This document shows positions 1-5,669 of a stretch of DNA of 11,420 nucleotides, piece by piece. The stretch covers positions 1 to 11,420 of the forward strand of contig CAYYWV010000080.1 of the NCBI GenBank assembly GCA_964475385.1, read 5' to 3'. This stretch comes from CAYYWV01 sp964475385 (lineage in GTDB: Bacteria > Pseudomonadota > Alphaproteobacteria > JAAXGF01). Positions within the stretch are counted from its first letter, which is position 1; each line of letters starts with the position of its first letter. The position numbers and the translations under genes are program-made. The notes beneath the pieces were generated by a model. It worked only from the letters and a program-made list of their open reading frames with translations, was not told the origin of the DNA and did not search any database.

Positions 1-2765
1 GGGGCGGGCTCGACCCGGGCGGCGCAGTACTTGTACTCGGGGATCTTGCCGAAGGGGTCGAGCGCCGGGTTGGTCAGCATATTGGCGGCCGCATCGGCGT
101 AGCAGAAGGGAATGAAGATCATGCCTGCGGGCACCTGGTCGTCGCGCCGCGCCTTGGTCTCGATCGCGCCGCGCCGGGTGGCGATGCGGATGCGGTCGCC
201 GGGCGCGATGCCGAGGCGGTCGAGGTCGGCGGGCGCAAGGCAGGCGATGGCCTCGGGCTCGAGCGTGTCGAGCACCTGGGCGCGGCGCGTGAGCGCGCCG
301 GTGTGCCAGTGCTCGAGCTGGCGTCCGGTGGTGAGCACCATGGGGTAGGTCTCGTCGGGGCGCTCGTCGGGCGGGATGATGTCGGCGGGCACCATGCGCC
401 CGCGCCGCGACAGGGTCGGGAAGCCGTCGCCGAACATCACCGCTTCGCCCGGCGAGTCCTCGGAATCGCAAGGGTAGGTCACGGCGCTTTCGGCCATCAG
501 CCTCTCCCAGCTTATGCCCTTGATCGAGTCCATGCAGGCGCGGAACTCCTCGTAGACCTCGCGCGGGTGCGCGTACGACCACTCAAGCCCGATCCGGCGC
601 GCGATCTCCTGGATGATCCACCAGTCCTCGCGCGCCTCGCCCGGCATGGGCACGACCTTGCGCCCCATCTGCACCTGGCGGTTCGAGTTGGTGACCGTGC
701 CGTCCTTCTCGGGCCAGGCCGAGGCCGGCAGCACCACGTCGGCGTGGAACGCGGTCTCGGTCAGGAACAGGTCTTGGACGACGAGATGCTCGAGCTTGGC
801 GAGAGCGGCGCGGGCGTGGCCGGCGTCGGGGTCCGACATGGCCGGGTTCTCGCCCATGATGTACATGCCTTTGATCTCGCCGGCGTGGATCGCGTTGATG
901 ATCTCGACCACCGTCAGCCCGCGCTTGGGGTCGAGCTTGGCGCCCCAGAAGTCCTCGAAGAAGGCGCGCGCGTCCGCGTCCTCGACCGAGCGGTAGTCGG
1001 GGTAGACGATGGGGATGAGCCCGACGTCGGACGCGCCCTGCACGTTGTTCTGGCCGCGCAAGGGGTGGAGCCCGGCGCCCGGCCGGCCGATCTGGCCGCA
1101 CATCAGGGCGAGCGCGATCAGGCAGCGCGCGTTGTCGGTGCCGTGGACGTGCTGCGAGACGCCCATGCCCCAGAAGATGATCGCGCGTTCGGCCCGGGCG
1201 TATGCGCGCGCGACCGTGCGGATGGTCTCGGCGTCGATGCCGCAGATCTCGGCCATCGCCTCGGGCGGGAAACGGCCGAGGTGCGCGCGCATGGCGTCGA
1301 AGCCCTCGGTGTGGGCCTCGATGTACTGGCGGTCGTAAAGCTCCTCTGAAACGATCACGTTCATGATCGCGTTCAAGAGCGCGACGTCCGTTCCGGGGCG
1401 GAACTGGAGCATGTGGGTCGCGTGCGCCTTGAGCGCTTGGCCGCGCGGGTCGGCGACGATCAGGGTTGCGCCGCGTCGGGCCGCGGCCTTGAAGAAGGTC
1501 GCGGCGACCGGGTGGTTCTCGGTCGGGTTGGCGCCGATGACGACGATGACGTCGGCCTTGAGGGCATCGGTGAACGGCGCGGTCACCGCGCCCGAGCCGA
1601 TGGTCTCCAACAGCGCCGCCACCGACGAGGCGTGGCACAGTCGGGTGCAGTGATCGACGTTGTTGGTGCCGAATCCTGTGCGCACCAGCTTCTGGAACAG
1701 ATAGGCCTCCTCGTTCGAGCCCTTGGCCGAGCCGAAGCCGGCGAGCGCGCCCGGCCCGTCGCGGTCGCGAATGCGGCGCAGGCCTTCCGCCGCGCGGTCC
1801 AGCGCCTCCTCCCAGCTCGCTTCGCGGAAGTGCGTGAAGGGATTGGCCGGGTCGATGTCGGCGAAGGCGTCCTTGGGCGCGTCGTCGCGCCGGATCAGGG
1901 GCGTGGTCAGCCGGTGGGGATGGGTCACATAGTCGAAGCCGAAGCGTCCCTTGACGCAAAGCCGGCCCCGGTTGGCCGGACCTTCGCGCCCGGTGACCGC
2001 GACGATGCGGTCGTCCTTGACGTGATAGGTGACCTGGCAGCCGACCCCGCAATAGGGGCAGACGCTGTCGACCGTGCGCTCGGCGAAGACCGCGCGCCGG
2101 CCCGCATCGTCGAGCAGGTTCGCGGGCATCAACGCGCCCGTGGGGCAGGCCTGCACGCATTCGCCGCAGGCGACGCAGGTCGAGGCGCCCATGGGATCGT
2201 CGAAGTCGAACACCACCTTGGCCCCGGCCCCGCGATAGGCCATGCCGATCACGTCGTTGACCTGGATCTCGCGGCAGGCGCGCACGCAGCGCGTGCAGTG
2301 GATGCAGGCGTCCAGATTGACCGCCATCGCCGGATGGCTGGTATCCGCTGCGGGGCGCTCGCGCGCCGGGAAGCGGCTGTCGAGCTGGCCCATGGCTTCG
2401 GCCCAATGCCAGAGCTCGGAGTTGGGGTCGTGGGCGTCCTCGCGCGGCGGCTGGTCGGCGAGCAGAAGCTCCATCACCATGCGGCGCGCGCGCGTCGCCC
2501 GCGCGCTTGCGGTCTTGACCGCCATGCCCGGCTCAGGCTTGCGGATGCAAGAGGCGGCGAGCACCCGCTCGCCTTCGATCTCGACCATGCAGGCGCGGCA
2601 GTTGCCGTCGGCGCGGTAGTCGGCGGCGGTCGTGTAGCAAAGATGGGGAATTTCGACGCCTTCGCGCGCCGCCACCTGCCAGATGGTCTCGCCCGGCTGG
2701 GCCGCGACCTCGCGTCCGTCGAGGGTGAAGACGATGGCGTCGTCGGTCCTGGCTTCGTTGTTCAT
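1..2765 (-). CDS. fdh1A: NAD-dependent formate dehydrogenase, catalytic alpha subunit (Mo/W-bis-MGD), C-terminus cut by window edge
   Basis: Catalytic subunit that oxidises formate to CO2 at a Mo- or W-bis-MGD centre and passes electrons through FeS clusters to the diaphorase subunit; cytoplasmic (no signal peptide). About 921 codons are visible. The family is near 980-990 residues, so roughly 65 are missing beyond position 1. Domains: ferredoxin-like [2Fe-2S] (Cys43, 56, 59, 73); two [4Fe-4S] sites (Cys154/157/160/164 and 197/200/203/207); molybdopterin-domain [4Fe-4S] (Cys236/239/243/270, followed by Lys272); active site DHCTRLCH with catalytic Cys377 and His378, so the enzyme uses cysteine, not selenocysteine. 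The MGD-binding C-terminal domain starts near residue 800 (TTGRQLEHWHTGAL, 812-825). The ATG at 2765 overlaps the upstream TGA as ATGA, which fixes the start. No cysteine occurs between residues 74 and 153, where FdsA/NuoG-type proteins carry a His-Cys3 cluster. Synonyms for this family: fdsA, fdhF, fdhA. Family assignment is very sure; Mo versus W cannot be read from sequence. Confidence 0.95.
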   Translation of the reverse strand, partial: MNNEARTDDAIVFTLDGREVAAQPGETIWQVAAREGVEIPHLCYTTAADYRADGNCRACMVEIEGERVLAASCIRKPEPGMAVKTASARATRARRMVMELLLADQPPREDAHDPNSELWHWAEAMGQLDSRFPARERPAADTSHPAMAVNLDACIHCTRCVRACREIQVNDVIGMAYRGAGAKVVFDFDDPMGASTCVACGECVQACPTGALMPANLLDDAGRRAVFAERTVDSVCPYCGVGCQVTYHVKDDRIVAVTGREGPANRGRLCVKGRFGFDYVTHPHRLTTPLIRRDDAPKDAFADIDPANPFTHFREASWEEALDRAAEGLRRIRDRDGPGALAGFGSAKGSNEEAYLFQKLVRTGFGTNNVDHCTRLCHASSVAALLETIGSGAVTAPFTDALKADVIVVIGANPTENHPVAATFFKAAARRGATLIVADPRGQALKAHATHMLQFRPGTDVALLNAIMNVIVSEELYDRQYIEAHTEGFDAMRAHLGRFPPEAMAEICGIDAETIRTVARAYARAERAIIFWGMGVSQHVHGTDNARCLIALALMCGQIGRPGAGLHPLRGQNNVQGASDVGLIPIVYPDYRSVEDADARAFFEDFWGAKLDPKRGLTVVEIINAIHAGEIKGMYIMGENPAMSDPDAGHARAALAKLEHLVVQDLFLTETAFHADVVLPASAWPEKDGTVTNSNRQVQMGRKVVPMPGEAREDWWIIQEIARRIGLEWSYAHPREVYEEFRACMDSIKGISWERLMAESAVTYPCDSEDSPGEAVMFGDGFPTLSRRGRMVPADIIPPDERPDETYPMVLTTGRQLEHWHTGALTRRAQVLDTLEPEAIACLAPADLDRLGIAPGDRIRIATRRGAIETKARRDDQVPAGMIFIPFCYADAAANMLTNPALDPFGKIPEYKYCAARVEPA

Positions 2766-4465
2766 GAGAGGTCGTCCCGGAAATGCTCGAGCGCCATGAG
2801 AACCGGGTTGGGCGCGGCCTGGCCGAGCCCGCAGATCGAAGCGTCCATCATGGCGGCCGAGAGTTCGCGCAGAAGTCCTTCGTCCCACTGCGGCCGCTCC
2901 ATCAGGGCGAGCGCCTTCTCGGTGCCGACCCGGCAGGGGGTGCACTGGCCGCAGCTTTCGTCGGCGAAGAAACGCATCAGGTTGATCGCCGCGTCGCGGA
3001 TGCTGTCGCGGTCCGAGAGCACGATCACCGCGGCCGAGCCGATGAAGCAGCCGTAAGGGGCCAAGGTGTCGAAATCGAGCGGAACGTCGCCGAGCGAGGC
3101 GGGAAGGATGCCGCCCGAGGCGCCGCCCGGAAGATAGGCCTTGAACCGGTGGCCGTCGGCCATGCCGCCGCAGTACTCGTCGATCAGCTCGCGCACGGTG
3201 ATCCCGGCGGGCGCAAGCTTGACGCCGGGCTCTTTCACCCGGCCCGAAACCGAGAAGCTGCGCAGGCCCTTGCGCCCGTTGCGCCCGTGGCTCGTGAACC
3301 AGCCCGCTCCCTTCTCGACCAGATCGCGCACCCAGTAGACGGTCTCGGCGTTGTGGATCAGGGTCGGGCGGCCGAACAGGCCGACTTGAGTGGGGAACGG
3401 CGGCCGGTTGCGGGGCAGGCCGCGCTTGCCTTCGATGCTTTCGAGCATCGCTCCTTCCTCGCCGCAGATATACGCGCCCGCGCCGCGGCGCAGATGAATG
3501 CGGGTGCGCCGCGAAAGCCCGGCCGCATCGAGCGCGGCGATCTCGCGGGCGAGGATCTCGCGCACATGGGGGTACTCGTCGCGCAAGTAGATATAGACGT
3601 CGGCGGCCTCGATCGCCCAAGCGGCGATCAGCATGCCTTCGAGCATGCGGTGGGGGTCGGTCTCGAGGTAATGGCGGTCCTTGAAGGTGCCGGGCTCGCC
3701 TTCGTCGGCGTTGATCGCCATCAGCCGCGGCCCCGGCTCGGCGCGCACGAAACGCCATTTCCGCCCGGCCGGAAAGCCCGCGCCGCCGAGCCCGCGCAGG
3801 CCCGAATCCTCGAGCGCGGCGATGATCTCGTCGGCCGTGCGCCCTCCGTCGAGACAGTCCTGCAAGAGCCGATAGCCGCCGGCCTCGCGATAGGCGGCGA
3901 GATCGGCGTAGGCCGGAATCTCGGGCGAAAGATCGCCCGCCTCGACCACGGCCTCGACCGCTTCGGGGCTCGCCGGCGCGATCGCGCGCCGGCCCACGGC
4001 GACCGCGGGCGCGCATTCGCAGCGGCCCATACAGGGGGCGCGGACGACGCGGACGTCTTCGCCTGCGCCTTTCGCCAGCGCCTCATAGAGCGCATCCGCC
4101 CCGGCGAGCGCGCAGGAGAGGCTTTCGCAGACCCGCACCGTGATCGCAGGCGGCGGGCTCTCGCCCTCTTTCACGACGTCGAAATGGGCGTAGAAGGTCG
4201 CGACCTCGTAGACCTCGGCCTGGGGCAGGCGCATCTCGGCGGCGAGTGCGCGCAGATGCGCCGCCGAAAGATATCCGTAACGGTCCTGGATGCGGTGCAA
4301 ATGCTCGATCAGAAGATCGCGCCGCCGGGGCGCATCGCCGAGAAGCGCGGCGATCTCGGCCTGAGCGGCGGGATCGAGCTGCCGGCCGCGGCCCTGGATG
4401 CGGGTGCGCGTCCGCGCCGAGCCCGGATGGCGAAATTTACGAACGTCTCGCGTCGCCTGCGACAT
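2762..4465 (-). CDS. fdh1B: NAD-dependent formate dehydrogenase, beta (diaphorase) subunit: NuoE-NuoF fusion
   Basis: Takes electrons from the alpha subunit and reduces NAD+ at FMN. The 567-residue protein has two parts. Residues about 30-175 are NuoE/FdsG-like with [2Fe-2S] ligands Cys113, Cys118, Cys145, Cys149. Residues about 195-567 are NuoF/FdsB-like: glycine-rich GLRGLGGAGFPAGRKW (223-238), INADEGEPGTFKDR (251-264), GAGAYICGEEGAMLESIEG (328-346), and [4Fe-4S] ligands Cys505, Cys508, Cys511, Cys545. Size and fusion match Fdh1B of Methylobacterium extorquens (about 570 aa). The frame stays open upstream to 4801, but that stretch has no NuoE homology. The ATG at 4465 is preceded by purine-rich GGGAGGAAAGG and AGGCGG tracts and gives the expected N-terminus. 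It overlaps the alpha gene by 4 nt, so the two are co-translated. Respiratory complex I is unlikely because the partner is a formate dehydrogenase alpha subunit and no other nuo genes are present. Confidence 0.93.
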   Translation of the reverse strand: MSQATRDVRKFRHPGSARTRTRIQGRGRQLDPAAQAEIAALLGDAPRRRDLLIEHLHRIQDRYGYLSAAHLRALAAEMRLPQAEVYEVATFYAHFDVVKEGESPPPAITVRVCESLSCALAGADALYEALAKGAGEDVRVVRAPCMGRCECAPAVAVGRRAIAPASPEAVEAVVEAGDLSPEIPAYADLAAYREAGGYRLLQDCLDGGRTADEIIAALEDSGLRGLGGAGFPAGRKWRFVRAEPGPRLMAINADEGEPGTFKDRHYLETDPHRMLEGMLIAAWAIEAADVYIYLRDEYPHVREILAREIAALDAAGLSRRTRIHLRRGAGAYICGEEGAMLESIEGKRGLPRNRPPFPTQVGLFGRPTLIHNAETVYWVRDLVEKGAGWFTSHGRNGRKGLRSFSVSGRVKEPGVKLAPAGITVRELIDEYCGGMADGHRFKAYLPGGASGGILPASLGDVPLDFDTLAPYGCFIGSAAVIVLSDRDSIRDAAINLMRFFADESCGQCTPCRVGTEKALALMERPQWDEGLLRELSAAMMDASICGLGQAAPNPVLMALEHFRDDLS

Positions 4466-4553
4466 GCGGCCGCCTGCCTTTCCTCCCGAGTTCCTCCCCG
4501 CGCCGACATTGGCAAAATCGCCGGGCTTTGTAAACTCCGGCTCCAAGCCAAGT

Positions 4554-4571
4554 CCGGGCCAACAAGCCCGG
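4554..4571. other. GC-rich hairpin between the DUF3553 gene and the formate dehydrogenase operon
   Basis: A perfect 6-bp inverted repeat (CCGGGC at 4554-4559, GCCCGG at 4566-4571) with a 6-nt loop lies just downstream of the DUF3553 stop. Neither strand has a T-tract after it, so an intrinsic terminator is not well supported; it may only weaken read-through into the formate dehydrogenase genes. The rest of 4466-4578 shows two Shine-Dalgarno-like purine tracts for the fdh1B start (minus-strand GGGGAGGAA and GGGAGGAAAGG) and no promoter I can defend. Confidence 0.3.
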
Positions 4572-4578
4572 GTTTGCG

Positions 4579-4794
4579 CTAAGACCCCGTGTCGACTGGC
4601 TCCAGCGCGATCACGGCGATGTTCACCAGCCGTTTCCCCGCGTGCTCGAAGTTCACCGTCACCCGTTCGCCGATCGCCGACTGGACTTGGCCGAGGCCCC
4701 AGTCGGGCCGGCCGGGATGGCGGACCAGGGCGCCGGGGGCGAACCGTTGGACGGGGCTGCTGGCGACTGGGTCTTCGGGCACCATGCGGGTCAT
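4579..4794 (-). CDS. small DUF3553 protein
   Basis: A 71-residue protein of unknown function. The recognisable core is residues about 18-67: VRHPGRPDWGLGQVQS, then ITVNFEHAGK-like VTVNFEHAGKRL, then a hydrophobic strand ending LEPV. This matches DUF3553, a short beta-rich domain common in alphaproteobacteria. There is no signal peptide, transmembrane segment or cysteine. I chose the ATG at 4794, but the ATGs at 4785 and 4812 are also in frame and cannot be excluded; the homology begins well after all three. The open frame extends upstream to 4932, but that part overlaps the start of the divergent chpT gene and is not conserved-looking. It is transcribed away from chpT and toward the formate dehydrogenase genes, with 113 nt between. 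The fold is reminiscent of small nucleic-acid or protein-binding barrels, but no function should be assigned. Confidence 0.8.
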   Translation of the reverse strand: MTRMVPEDPVASSPVQRFAPGALVRHPGRPDWGLGQVQSAIGERVTVNFEHAGKRLVNIAVIALEPVDTGS

Positions 4795-4815
4795 GGTACA
4801 TCCACCGGCCATCGG

Positions 4816-4821
4816 TATACT
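4816..4821 (+). promoter_or_regulatory. possible -10 element (TATACT) upstream of chpT
   Basis: TATACT is one base from the TATAAT consensus and stands out in the GC-rich divergent gap between the DUF3553 gene and chpT (4795-4882). It would place a transcript start about 55 nt before the chpT ATG. At 16-18 bp spacing there is no good -35 hexamer (ATGGTA or neighbours), so this is only a candidate. The central GTATAC is palindromic and could also serve the minus strand. Confidence 0.28.
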
Positions 4822-4882
4822 AGGGGCCGCGCGACGAGAATCGCAGGAAACGTGAGCAGGCCCGCAAAGGAAGGAAAAGCGG

Positions 4883-5557
4883 ATGGACGATCCAGGCAGG
4901 AACGATCTGAGGCTTGCGGCGCTTCTGTGCACGCGCCTGTGTCACGATCTGGTCGGTCCGGTGGGCGCGATCAGCAACGGGATCGAGCTTCTCGGCGACA
5001 CCGAGGCCGGTCTCGACGACGAGGTCGTCGCGCTGATCGGGCGCAGCGCCCAGGAGACGACGCGGCGCCTGCGTTTCTTCCGCGCCGCCTACGGCCTTCC
5101 CGGCGGGGGCGGCGGCGCGCGCGATCTCGCTTCGGCGGCGAAGCTGGCCGCGCAGTTCTTCGCCGGCGGCAAGATCGCCCTCGACTGGGATGACGGCGCG
5201 TCCGCGCCTCTGCCGGTGGACGAAGGGATCTGCGCTCAGATCATTCTCAACCTTCTGCTCGTCGGGGCCGAGACGCTCCCCCGAGGCGGGCGACTCGCCG
5301 TACAGATCGCAGCCGCCGACGGCGGCGTCACGCTTTCGGTGATCGCCGAAGGCTCGACGATCAAGCTCGACGACGACCTTGCGGCTCGTTTGGAAGGCCG
5401 AACCACAGTGGCCGAGCTCGACGCCCGCCGGGTCCAGCCTCTCTTTGCGGCCCAGCTCGCCGCTGCTTGCGGCGGCCGGCTCGCACTCGCCCTGGGCGGC
5501 GGCGATTCGATTGAGCTAAGCGCGCGAATTCCGCAGGCATTCGCCGCAGCGGATTGA
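4883..5557 (+). CDS. chpT: ChpT-type histidine phosphotransferase (HPTransfase, PF10090 family)
   Basis: A 224-residue cytoplasmic phosphotransferase. In Caulobacter and relatives ChpT moves phosphate from the receiver of the hybrid kinase CckA to CtrA and to CpdR. Residues 8-38 form the first helix of a DHp-like four-helix dimer, with the motif LCTRLCHDLVGPVGAISNG; His21 is the expected phospho-acceptor. The second helix (about 45-70) ends in the typical RLRFFRAAYG. Residues about 85-218 form a degenerate GHKL-like domain with an N-box-like stretch (ICAQIILNLLL, 117-127), but with no G1/G2 glycine motifs, so ATP binding is not expected. The ATG at 4883 follows the strong tract AAAGGAAGGAAAAG. 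It is 112 nt upstream of cheA on the same strand, and ctrA is found on the other side of the che genes, which supports the CtrA-pathway assignment over a generic sensor-kinase fragment. Confidence 0.9.
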   Translation: MDDPGRNDLRLAALLCTRLCHDLVGPVGAISNGIELLGDTEAGLDDEVVALIGRSAQETTRRLRFFRAAYGLPGGGGGARDLASAAKLAAQFFAGGKIALDWDDGASAPLPVDEGICAQIILNLLLVGAETLPRGGRLAVQIAAADGGVTLSVIAEGSTIKLDDDLAARLEGRTTVAELDARRVQPLFAAQLAAACGGRLALALGGGDSIELSARIPQAFAAAD

Positions 5558-5570
5558 GTTTTCCTCGTAT

Positions 5571-5586
5571 TTTACAGCTTTTTAAC
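5571..5586 (+). promoter_or_regulatory. CtrA-box-like sequence upstream of cheA
   Basis: TTTA-N7-TTAAC matches seven of the eight fixed positions of the CtrA consensus TTAA-N7-TTAA, and the trailing C fits the extended half-site TTAAC. It sits in an AT-rich patch of the 112-nt gap between chpT and cheA, about 85 nt before the cheA ATG, while the surroundings are strongly GC-rich. The presence of ctrA 6 kb downstream makes CtrA control plausible, but the match is short and unproven. Confidence 0.4.
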
Positions 5587-5619
5587 GACCGGCCTCCATT
5601 CTGTCGGCACGGCTGGAAG

Positions 5620-5648
5620 CGCCCGCGCGTGGGCGTTGCCTTGGCAAC
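5620..5648. repeat. two small inverted repeats in the cheA leader
   Basis: CGCCC (5620-5624) pairs with GGGCG (5631-5635), and GTTGCC (5635-5640) pairs with GGCAAC (5643-5648) around a 2-nt centre. The second is a near-perfect 14-bp palindrome. They sit 20-50 nt before the cheA start and could be an operator or leader hairpins; no T-tract follows, so a terminator is unlikely. Confidence 0.3.
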
Positions 5649-5669
5649 CGTCGTCACCGGAGTGCGCCA

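Noticed and set aside
1600..2090. Selenocysteine in the formate dehydrogenase active site
   Set aside because: The active-site codon (residue 377) is TGC for cysteine, and there is no in-frame TGA in the visible alpha gene.
583..2406. 607-codon minus-strand open frame inside the alpha-subunit gene
   Set aside because: It is out of frame with the conserved FDH reading frame and is extremely Arg/Pro/Gly-rich; the shadow of a GC-rich gene.
1413..4582. Long plus-strand open frames (1413-3056 and 2783-4582) opposite the formate dehydrogenase genes
   Set aside because: They are antisense to well-supported fdh genes, have His/Arg/Gly/Ala-rich compositions typical of GC-rich shadow frames, and show no recognisable family.
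4466..4801. N-terminal extension of the beta subunit to an upstream ATG at 4801
   Set aside because: The extension is Arg/Pro-rich without homology and would overlap the DUF3553 gene; the ATG at 4465 gives the family length.
4838..4842. GAATC (CcrM GANTC methylation site) in the chpT upstream region
   Set aside because: GANTC occurs many times throughout the coding sequence here, so one intergenic copy is not a special signal.
4795..4932. Longer DUF3553 protein starting at 4932
   Set aside because: It would run through the chpT start and ribosome binding site, and the extra residues do not look conserved.
5605..5620. Sigma-54 promoter (GGCACG...GC) before cheA
   Set aside because: The GG and GC elements are separated by 11 nt instead of the required 10, and the -12 part does not read TTGC.
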